Positions 7,443 through 12,063 of a stretch of 12,063 nucleotides of DNA are shown here, one piece after another. Within the stretch, counting starts at the first letter, position 1, and the number at the start of each line of letters is the position of its first letter. This DNA is from a bacterium. Lineage in GTDB: Bacteria; SZUA-79; Acidulodesulfobacterales; Acidulodesulfobacteraceae. Below the pieces are notes generated by a model. It saw only the letters and a list, made by a program, of their open reading frames with translations, did no database searches and had not been told where the DNA came from. The position numbers and the translations under genes were made by a program. Location: the NCBI GenBank assembly GCA_021781285.1, contig JAJXXD010000078.1:1-12063 (forward strand), given 5' to 3'.

Positions 7443-8375
7443 ATGAAAGTAAGCATAATCGGCGCAGGCAGGCTTGGAGCAACCCTTGCATATACACTTA
7501 CTCTCAAGGATATCGTAAGAGAGGTTACGCTGATAGATATAAATCATAATCTATCTAGGGGCGAAATGCTCGACATTTCCCACGGGATATCGCTTACGGG
7601 TTATACGAGGGTTAAAACCGCCGATTACGACTCCGTCAAAAACGCCGACATTATAGTTATAACCGCGGGCATCCCGAGGAAACCGGGGGAATCGAGACTC
7701 GACCTGAATAAAAAAAACGTCCATATATTAAAAGATATAGTAAATAACATTACAAAATATAACAAGAATGCTATTCTTTTCGTGGTATCTAATCCTGTGG
7801 ATATAATGACCTATGTGGCATACAAAGTTTCCGGCTTCGAAAGAAAAAAAGTCTTCGGCATGGGGACGATGCTCGATACTACGAGACTGCGTTCGGCGGT
7901 CGGCACATTTTTCGACTTAAATCCGAAAGACGTCGATATAATGTTTCTGGGCGAACACGGGGACAGCATGACGCCGGTTTTTTCGCTTGCAGGCATAAAC
8001 AGCGTGCCGTTAAGCTCCATACCGGGATACGATAAGAAAAAGCTTGAAGAAATCGCCGAATATTCCAGAACCTGCGCGGCGGAAGTAATTGCCTTAAAAG
8101 GCGGAACGATATTCGCCCCCGCTGTCGTCATGGCGGAGATTATAGAATCTATGGTTAAAGACAGAAGGCAGATAATGCCGCTATCCGTTTATCTTGAGGA
8201 CTATTACGGAATCAGCGGAATATATACGGGCGTTCCGGCTATTCTTTCGAAAGACGGCATAGAAACGGTAATCAAACCGCCGCTTAACGAAAAAGAAATA
8301 GAAGGGCTGAGGGGCTCGGCATCCGTGATACAAAATGCGATAAAGGACTTAAGGGACGGCGGGTTTATAGATTAG
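7443..8375 (+). CDS. mdh: L-malate dehydrogenase, LDH-like/archaeal-like type
   Basis: This NAD(P)-dependent 2-hydroxyacid dehydrogenase most likely interconverts malate and oxaloacetate in the cytoplasm. The 310 residues begin with a Rossmann motif, IIGAGRLGATLA, and an acidic residue ends strand 2 (LIDIN, D32), which favours NAD. Catalytic residues are visible: R79 and R85 in the RKPGESR loop, N117 in SNPVD, D145 and R148 in LDTTRLR, and H172 in GEHGDS. Arginine at the position equivalent to LDH residue 102 (R79) marks malate specificity; lactate dehydrogenases have glutamine there. The rest (GEHGDSM, KGGTIFAPA, the SRLDL loop) is LDH-like and recalls archaeal malate dehydrogenases. The ATG has GGAGG about 8 nt upstream. 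The gene stands alone behind its own candidate promoter and ends 21 nt from a convergent gene. A 2-hydroxyacid dehydrogenase with another substrate is possible but less likely. Confidence 0.9.
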   Translation: MKVSIIGAGRLGATLAYTLTLKDIVREVTLIDINHNLSRGEMLDISHGISLTGYTRVKTADYDSVKNADIIVITAGIPRKPGESRLDLNKKNVHILKDIVNNITKYNKNAILFVVSNPVDIMTYVAYKVSGFERKKVFGMGTMLDTTRLRSAVGTFFDLNPKDVDIMFLGEHGDSMTPVFSLAGINSVPLSSIPGYDKKKLEEIAEYSRTCAAEVIALKGGTIFAPAVVMAEIIESMVKDRRQIMPLSVYLEDYYGISGIYTGVPAILSKDGIETVIKPPLNEKEIEGLRGSASVIQNAIKDLRDGGFID

Positions 8376-8396
8376 ATTGAAAAAACCGGAAAATTA

Positions 8397-8978
8397 TTAT
8401 GCGCCCTGCTTGAACCTTCCGCTTGAAAGTACTCCGATTATGCGTGAAATTTTACCGCCGCTCTTTTCTTCGATAGAAGTTATACCGAACATCCCTGTAT
8501 GCGTCTGCAGTCCGTAAATATTCAGATAAAGAACATAATCGTTCATAAGATTTAAACTTTTTGCAAAACTCCTTTCCAGCGAAAAAACCGAAATATCTAC
8601 GCGCCCTTTATTTACCGACAAAGATTTTATGCCGGTCTCTCCGAACCTGTGAATCGACAAAAGATAAAGTATATATGAAACGTTAACCTGATTTTTGGCA
8701 ACTTTTCTGAAAAATACGAGATTTGTTTTAATCTTCTTCAGCCTTGTTATATCGCTTTTCAATTGAAAATTTAAATTATTTAAAACTTTATCGTATTTAT
8801 TTGAATAATTAATATAGGATATACATAAAAAAACGATAATCGACCATGACAGCGCAATTAAAAAGATGAAAACGCCCAGCTTAAAAAAAGGATTTAATTC
8901 AAAACCTTTTTTATTTCCGCCGCTTCCAAGAATTTTTTCTAAATCGGCATGAAAATCAGGTTCCTTAATATCAGCCAT
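8397..8978 (-). CDS. Single-pass membrane protein with coiled coil; PilN-like layout, function unknown
   Basis: I do not recognise this 193-residue protein with certainty. It has a short polar cytoplasmic N-terminus (1-30), one strongly hydrophobic transmembrane helix (about 33-55), a charged heptad-like coiled-coil stretch (about 58-95), and a compact C-terminal domain (about 100-193) with alternating strands and helices (KSLSVNKGRVDISVFS, then FAKSLNLMNDYV). This order matches inner-membrane alignment-complex proteins of type IV pilus and type II secretion machines (PilN/GspL-C type), but no pilM, pilO or pilQ gene is beside it, so this is an analogy. No Shine-Dalgarno sequence precedes the ATG, while a TATAAT ends 5 nt before it. 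No alternative start exists before the transmembrane helix. It is convergent with mdh, 21 nt apart, with no clear terminator between them. It is a real gene judging by codon use and coherent structure. Confidence 0.7.
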   Translation of the reverse strand: MADIKEPDFHADLEKILGSGGNKKGFELNPFFKLGVFIFLIALSWSIIVFLCISYINYSNKYDKVLNNLNFQLKSDITRLKKIKTNLVFFRKVAKNQVNVSYILYLLSIHRFGETGIKSLSVNKGRVDISVFSLERSFAKSLNLMNDYVLYLNIYGLQTHTGMFGITSIEEKSGGKISRIIGVLSSGRFKQGA

Positions 8979-8982
8979 ATAA

Positions 8983-8988
8983 ATTATA
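8983..8988 (-). promoter_or_regulatory. Candidate -10 box abutting the start codon at 8978
   Basis: A perfect TATAAT on the minus strand ends 4 nt before the ATG at 8978. A start site 6-7 nt downstream would fall in or beside the start codon, giving a leaderless or nearly leaderless mRNA, in keeping with the missing Shine-Dalgarno sequence. No good -35 is visible at 17 nt (TGTTTT there). The true promoter may instead lie further upstream. Confidence 0.3.
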
Positions 8989-8996
8989 CCCCGCTG

Positions 8997-9011
8997 TGTT
9001 TTTTAAAAACA
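8997..9011. repeat. Short interrupted palindrome upstream of the 8978 gene
   Basis: TGTTTTT and AAAAACA are inverted around a single central T, giving a 15-nt dyad just upstream of the candidate -10 box of the minus-strand gene. It could be an operator half-site pair. In DNA this rich in A and T, a dyad built from A and T runs can easily be chance. Confidence 0.3.
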
Positions 9012-9081
9012 TTTTTTACCTGATTAATTTATATCATATAATTTAATTTTTGTAAAATATGCAAAACCCGAAATTGTTTTC

Positions 9082-9110
9082 TTGAATTTTAATCTATTAT
9101 ATTGTAAAAT
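9082..9110 (+). promoter_or_regulatory. Candidate promoter for tRNA-Leu(CAA)
   Basis: TTGAAT (9082-9087) and TAAAAT (9105-9110) are separated by exactly 17 nt and lie about 55 nt before the tRNA. Transcription would start near 9117, leaving a 5' leader of about 48 nt to be removed by RNase P. This is the best-matching pair in the 186-nt gap; the rest of that gap holds no gene I can support. Confidence 0.45.
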
Positions 9111-9164
9111 TCTATCTGTCGTTTATATTTCTCTTGTAAGCATGGCGACATAATCCTGTTATAA

Positions 9165-9251
9165 GCCGAAGTGGTGGAATTGGTAGACGCACCGGACTCA
9201 AAATCCGGCGGGAGCAATCCCATGGGGGTTCGATTCCCCCCTTCGGCACCA
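9165..9251 (+). tRNA. tRNA-Leu, anticodon CAA (reads UUG)
   Basis: This is an 87-nt class II tRNA with encoded CCA. The acceptor stem pairs GCCGAAG (9165-9171) with CTTCGGC (9241-9247). The D-loop has TGGTAGACGC. The anticodon stem CCGGA/TCCGG surrounds loop CTCAAAA, placing the CAA anticodon at 9199-9201. The long variable arm forms GGGA/TCCC, and the T arm is GGGGG-TTCGATT-CCCCC. It shares its D-loop and T arm closely with the CAG leucine tRNA at 4687, while the acceptor and anticodon arms differ. Confidence 0.97.
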
Positions 9252-9261
9252 CGTGTTTTAT

Positions 9262-9285
9262 AAGGTTCTCCATAGTACCCTTTTT
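9262..9285 (+). terminator. Weak candidate intrinsic terminator after tRNA-Leu(CAA)
   Basis: AAGG (9262-9265) can pair with CCTT (9279-9282) around a loop of about 13 nt, or AAGGT with ACC-CTT with one bulged base, and the stem runs directly into five T residues. It lies between the tRNA and the convergent flavin reductase gene. The stem is short and the loop long, so efficiency is doubtful. Confidence 0.3.
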
Positions 9286-9305
9286 CATATTTTCCTTTTG
9301 CCGGT

Positions 9306-10373
9306 TTAAAACTTAGCTCTCAGATACTGCTTCGGCCATTCTATATCTACGCCGAGTTTATGCGCCGCCATAAGAGGCCAATATGGATTTCTCAATAATT
9401 CCCTGCCCATCTCGACCATATCCGCCGTTCCGGAACTTAATATGAAATCGGCAAATTCAGGTTTAGTAATAAGTCCTACTCCAGAAACTGCAATACCCGC
9501 TTTTTCCCTTATCTCTTTTGCAAAACCGAGCTGATAGCCGTAGTATATATTCATTTTCGCGTTAGGCGCGATTCCCCCGGAAGAACAGTCTATCAAAGAA
9601 ACACCGGCTTTTTTTAACATTCCGGCTAAAACAACGGCAGATTCGATGTCAAACCCTCCATCCACCCAATCTACCGCCGAAATCCTCACAAAAATAGGCT
9701 TATTTTTCGGCCAACCTGTTTCTTTTATCGCATCTATTATTTCCAGCAGCAGTCTTGCCCTGTTTTCAAGAGAGCCGCCGTACTTATCTTTTCTTTTGTT
9801 GGATAAAGGCGACAAAAACTCGTTTATCAAATATCCGTGTGCGGCGTGTATTTCTATAACGTCGAACCCTGCCTTATCGGCATTTTTTGCGCCGTTTGCA
9901 AAATCTTTTATAACCTTTTTAATATCGTTTTCGTCCATTTCCTTAGGAACCTGATAGCCGTCGTTAAACGGGATAGGACTCGGCGCAAGAACCTGCCATG
10001 CCCCTTCTTCCGGCTTTAAAGGATTATCTCCGAGCCACGGAGCGTTGGTCGAAGCTTTCCTTCCCGCATGCGCCAGCTGTATCCCCATTACCGATCCGCA
10101 GGATTTGCAAAATTCCACCACGGGCTTAAAAGCTTCAATCTGCTTTTCATTCCATATCCCTGCGTCGTAAGGACTTATTCTTCCTTCGGGACTGACGCCG
10201 GTAGCTTCGACTATAATAAGTCCTACCCCGCCGACCGCCCTAGCGCCTAAATGCGCCGTATGAAAAGCGCCTACTACGCCGTCAACCGCCGAATACATAC
10301 ACATAGGCGCCATCATTATTCTGTTTTTAATTTTAATCCCGCCGATTTCCAATGGTTCAAAAAGCATTCTCAT
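9306..10373 (-). CDS. namA: NADH:flavin oxidoreductase, old yellow enzyme family (YqjM/NamA-like)
   Basis: This FMN-dependent TIM-barrel ene-reductase reduces activated C=C bonds, nitro compounds or similar electrophiles with NAD(P)H; the physiological substrate is usually unknown. The 355 residues match the YqjM/thermophilic-like branch. Features include NRIMMAPMCMYS with the redox-tuning Cys25 and Tyr27, GIQLAHAGRKAS (Q99), IEIHAAHGYL with substrate-binding His176 and His179 and Tyr181, FLSPLSNKR, KYGGS, R230, GRELLRNP near 323-330, and a C-terminal QYLRAKF whose R352 aligns with the YqjM arginine finger. A loop at about 108-128 is longer than in YqjM and resembles xenobiotic reductase A. 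The first ATG has a strong Shine-Dalgarno sequence (10390-10383) at normal distance; a second ATG two codons later is possible. It is transcribed alone and divergently from ispF. Confidence 0.93.
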   Translation of the reverse strand: MRMLFEPLEIGGIKIKNRIMMAPMCMYSAVDGVVGAFHTAHLGARAVGGVGLIIVEATGVSPEGRISPYDAGIWNEKQIEAFKPVVEFCKSCGSVMGIQLAHAGRKASTNAPWLGDNPLKPEEGAWQVLAPSPIPFNDGYQVPKEMDENDIKKVIKDFANGAKNADKAGFDVIEIHAAHGYLINEFLSPLSNKRKDKYGGSLENRARLLLEIIDAIKETGWPKNKPIFVRISAVDWVDGGFDIESAVVLAGMLKKAGVSLIDCSSGGIAPNAKMNIYYGYQLGFAKEIREKAGIAVSGVGLITKPEFADFILSSGTADMVEMGRELLRNPYWPLMAAHKLGVDIEWPKQYLRAKF

Positions 10374-10382
10374 GATTAACCG

Positions 10383-10390
10383 TCCTCCTT
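10383..10390 (-). promoter_or_regulatory. Ribosome-binding site of the flavin reductase
   Basis: AAGGAGGA on the minus strand is nearly the full anti-Shine-Dalgarno complement and lies 9-10 nt before the ATG at 10373. It supports that start over internal ones and contrasts with the absence of such a site before the divergent ispF. Confidence 0.8.
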
Positions 10391-10420
10391 TATTTTAACA
10401 TTGCGCTTCTTAACCTTTAA

Positions 10421-10429
10421 ATTATATCA
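10421..10429 (-). promoter_or_regulatory. Candidate extended -10 promoter of the flavin reductase
   Basis: On the minus strand TGATATAAT is an extended -10 element (TGnTATAAT). The start site would lie near 10414, giving a leader of about 40 nt containing the strong ribosome-binding site. No recognisable -35 hexamer is present, which extended -10 promoters tolerate. Confidence 0.5.
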
Positions 10430-10457
10430 CATTTTTTACCCCCGAAAACCGCCGTTA

Positions 10458-10466
10458 TGGTATAAT
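10458..10466 (+). promoter_or_regulatory. Candidate extended -10 promoter of ispF-ispD, probably leaderless
   Basis: TGGTATAAT is a perfect extended -10 element, with no -35 hexamer at 17 nt. The expected transcription start (about 10472-10474) falls one to three bases before the first ispF ATG at 10475. No Shine-Dalgarno sequence precedes either possible ATG, so the message would be leaderless or have only about 10 nt of leader. Confidence 0.55.
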
Positions 10467-10474
10467 TATTTTAA

Positions 10475-10978
10475 ATGGACAATATGAGAATAGGAAGCGG
10501 CTACGACATACACAAATTTTTAGAGATTGCGCTTTTTGAAAATGCCGCTAAAAAATTATACCTTGGAGGGGTACTGATAGAAGGGCATATAGGGGTTGCC
10601 GCACATTCGGACGGCGACGTCGTCCTTCATTCTCTCACTGACGCTCTTCTGGGAGCATTGTCTCTTCCCGATATAGGCGTTCTTTATCCGGACAATCTTA
10701 AATCGACTAAAGGGATTAACAGCATAGAAATATTAAAATATGCTTATAAATTGGTACGCGATAAGGGATACGGCTTAGTCAACGCAGATATCACGATTGT
10801 AACTCAGACGCCTAAAATTTCCGCATATAAAGAAAATATGATAAAATCCGTATCTTCGGCGCTTGATGTCGATAAATCGCGCATAAATATCAAAGGAAAA
10901 ACAAAAGAAGGGCTTGATTCCGTAGGCAAACAGAAAGCAATCGAGTGCTTCAGCGTTTGCCTGCTGTCGTCGGAGTAA
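10475..10978 (+). CDS. ispF: 2-C-methyl-D-erythritol 2,4-cyclodiphosphate synthase
   Basis: IspF cyclises CDP-methylerythritol 2-phosphate to MEcPP with loss of CMP, the fifth step of the MEP isoprenoid pathway, as a cytoplasmic trimer. Of 167 residues, GSGYDIH carries metal ligands D11 and H13, and AHSDGDVVLHSLTDALLG carries the third ligand, H52. LPDIGVLYPDN follows, then NADITIVTQTPKI. The C-terminal CDP-binding signature reads KTKEGLDSVGK (142-152) rather than the common TTTEKLGFTGR; this recalls the KTxExLDSxG form of plant and some bacterial enzymes. The family usually starts MRIGxGYDxH, which would fit the ATG at 10484. I kept the first ATG at 10475 because the promoter position suggests leaderless initiation there; the choice is uncertain by three codons. 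ispD follows after 3 nt. Metal ligands are intact, so the enzyme should be active. Confidence 0.93.
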   Translation: MDNMRIGSGYDIHKFLEIALFENAAKKLYLGGVLIEGHIGVAAHSDGDVVLHSLTDALLGALSLPDIGVLYPDNLKSTKGINSIEILKYAYKLVRDKGYGLVNADITIVTQTPKISAYKENMIKSVSSALDVDKSRINIKGKTKEGLDSVGKQKAIECFSVCLLSSE

Positions 10979-10981
10979 AAA

Positions 10982-11725
10982 ATGAAAATTTACGCCGTGC
11001 TGCTTGCCGCCGGAACAGGCTCCCGAACCGGCTTGTCAATACCTAAACAGCTTATAAAGATTAATAAGAAAGAAATTATACTCCGCAGTCTTGAAATATT
11101 TTTAAAATCAAAAATTAATTTCGAAGCAGTTATTATAGCGACCCCGCCGCCGTCCGTTTTTCAATTTAACTGGAATGATTTTTTTGAAAAAAATCTCGGA
11201 AACGACGAAATAGAAAAATTAAGGATAATAACCGGCGGCGAAACGAGACAGCAGTCGGTCGATAATTCTATAAAATATTTAGAAAGTATTATTTCTCCCG
11301 ACGAATCGGAAAATACCGTAGTTTTTATACACGACTCCGCAAGACCCTTCGTAACGGATAAAGAATTGCATCTATTGCTTGATAAAACCGCCTGCCACGG
11401 CGCCGCTTTTCTTTGTTCCGAAGTTACGGAAACGATAAAAGAAATTAAAATATCGAACCCTGCGGGATTTAAAACTCTTAAAAGAGATAACTTAATAGCC
11501 GCCAAAACTCCTCAGGTATTTAAGTTTAAAGCAATAAAAAAGGCTCTTGAGAAAGCCGAAGGAGATAATTTTATATCGACCGACGATGTTTCTCTCGTAG
11601 AAAATTTAGGTTTAACCGCGGCGTCCATCATATCTACCGATATGAATATCAAAATAACGTCGGCGTTGGATATTGAGATAGCCGAACTGTTCTTAAATAA
11701 ATTCAAAAATATGAAAAACAAATAA
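10982..11725 (+). CDS. ispD: 2-C-methyl-D-erythritol 4-phosphate cytidylyltransferase
   Basis: IspD couples MEP to CTP to form CDP-methylerythritol, the third step of the MEP pathway, in the cytoplasm. The 247 residues open with the nucleotidyltransferase motif LLAAGTGSRTG...PKQ, with the conserved Arg15 and Lys22. Next come GGETRQQSV (85-93), HDSARP (117-122), AAKTPQVF (173-180) and STDDVSLVE, and the late NIKIT (222-226) supplies the conserved Lys224. A segment at about 58-80 is somewhat longer and more charged than usual. Its Shine-Dalgarno sequence GGAG (10972-10975) is embedded in the last codons of ispF, 6 nt before the ATG, so the two genes are co-transcribed and probably translationally coupled. 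Many bacteria have ispD before ispF or fused to it; here the order is reversed. It is convergent with the PIN/TRAM gene. Confidence 0.94.
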   Translation: MKIYAVLLAAGTGSRTGLSIPKQLIKINKKEIILRSLEIFLKSKINFEAVIIATPPPSVFQFNWNDFFEKNLGNDEIEKLRIITGGETRQQSVDNSIKYLESIISPDESENTVVFIHDSARPFVTDKELHLLLDKTACHGAAFLCSEVTETIKEIKISNPAGFKTLKRDNLIAAKTPQVFKFKAIKKALEKAEGDNFISTDDVSLVENLGLTAASIISTDMNIKITSALDIEIAELFLNKFKNMKNK

Positions 11726-11788
11726 CCGGAATACATCCTTAACGATTTTAATTACGGAAAGGATAACGCCGTATCGCGGCTATAAAAA

Positions 11789-12063
11789 TTAATTTGCCGC
11801 CTGTTCCTTATCGTAATTTATCCTTGCGAATATCATTCTTCCGCTCGACGTCTGCAAAACGCTTGTAACTACGACGTTAAGTTCCGAGCCGACAAGCTTA
11901 ATCGCGTCTTCTACGACAACCATAGTCCCGTCGTCCATATATGCGATACCCTGATTTTTTTCTCTTCCTTCTTTAGTGATTAATACGGTCATTATTTCTC
12001 CGGGAAGAAGAATCGGCCTTAGAGCTTTAACTAGGTCGTTTATATTTAATACGCTGATGTTTC
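11789..12063 (-). CDS. YacL-type PIN/TRAM domain protein, C-terminal part (start outside window)
   Basis: Only the last 90 residues are visible; the reading frame is open through the right window edge, so the internal ATG at 11992 is not the start. The sequence VLNINDLVKALRPILLPGE, followed by a beta-rich stretch with KEGREKNQGIAYMDDGTM, VVVEDA and VTSVLQTSSGRMIFA, is the C-terminal TRAM-containing end of the YacL family. Family members have N-terminal transmembrane helices and a PIN nuclease domain, which would lie off-window. TRAM domains bind RNA; the physiological role of YacL is not firmly known to me. In Bacillus yacL lies just upstream of ispD-ispF, and it is again beside ispD here but convergent. 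Family assignment is firm from this conserved tail; domain content upstream is inferred. Confidence 0.9.
   Translation of the reverse strand, partial: NISVLNINDLVKALRPILLPGEIMTVLITKEGREKNQGIAYMDDGTMVVVEDAIKLVGSELNVVVTSVLQTSSGRMIFARINYDKEQAAN

Noticed and set aside
7443..8375. Lactate dehydrogenase as the product
   Set aside because: The specificity-loop position that is glutamine in lactate dehydrogenases is arginine (R79), which marks malate dehydrogenases.
8376..8396. Possible shared terminator between convergent mdh and the unassigned gene
   Set aside because: The 21-nt gap has no stable hairpin; only a CCGG and an A run are present.
11763..11783. Small dyad (GCCG...CGGC with flanking ATA/TAT) between ispD and the yacL-like gene, considered as a bidirectional terminator
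   Set aside because: The GC stem is only 4 bp and neither strand has a T run immediately after it.
1..12063. Search for CRISPR arrays, transposases, integrases, attachment repeats, defence or toxin genes
   Set aside because: No spaced direct repeats, no terminal inverted repeats and no such protein families are visible; neither tRNA shows a duplicated 3' end that would mark an integration site.

Overview
This looks like ordinary chromosomal core-genome DNA from an AT-rich bacterium. Coding is dense on both strands, and there are two complete tRNA-Leu genes with encoded CCA ends. The gene set covers the MEP isoprenoid pathway (ispF, ispD), RNase R, RibF, an ABC1/UbiB kinase-like protein, a CobO-type cobalamin adenosyltransferase, a malate dehydrogenase, an old-yellow-enzyme reductase and a YacL-type PIN/TRAM protein. 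My best guess is a Gram-negative-type anaerobe or facultative anaerobe, perhaps an uncultured deltaproteobacterial-like lineage. No single marker proves this, so the placement has low confidence.

Layout: (1) Bases 1-4562, minus strand: a tight three-gene run transcribed leftward, rnr -> ubiB -> ribF. The spacings are 6 and 36 nt, and ribF is cut by the window edge. (2) Bases 4563-4686: an AT-rich divergent spacer. (3) Bases 4687-7326, plus strand: tRNA-Leu(CAG), an exported DUF3857/transglutaminase-like protein, and cobO overlapping it by 8 nt. (4) Bases 7349-8375, plus strand: a candidate promoter and mdh. (5) Bases 8397-8978, minus strand: an unassigned membrane-anchored protein with a PilN-like layout, convergent with mdh. 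(6) Bases 9082-9285, plus strand: candidate promoter, tRNA-Leu(CAA) and a weak candidate terminator. (7) Bases 9306-10373, minus strand: a YqjM/NamA-like flavin reductase. (8) Bases 10374-10474: a compact divergent promoter region with two facing extended -10 elements. (9) Bases 10475-11725, plus strand: ispF -> ispD. (10) Bases 11789-12063, minus strand: the C-terminal end of a YacL-like PIN/TRAM protein, convergent with ispD.

Functionally, ispD and ispF supply two steps of isoprenoid precursor synthesis. RibF makes FMN/FAD, the cofactor class used by the flavin reductase, although they are not in one operon. rnr, ubiB and ribF are linked mainly by co-transcription. I found no CRISPR array, transposon, prophage, toxin-antitoxin pair or defence island, and no convincing new multi-gene system. 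The points most worth a second look are the archaeal/LDH-like malate dehydrogenase, the apparently leaderless ispF promoter, the reversed ispF-ispD order next to yacL, the orphan PilN-like protein, and the overlap of the exported transglutaminase-like gene with cobO.
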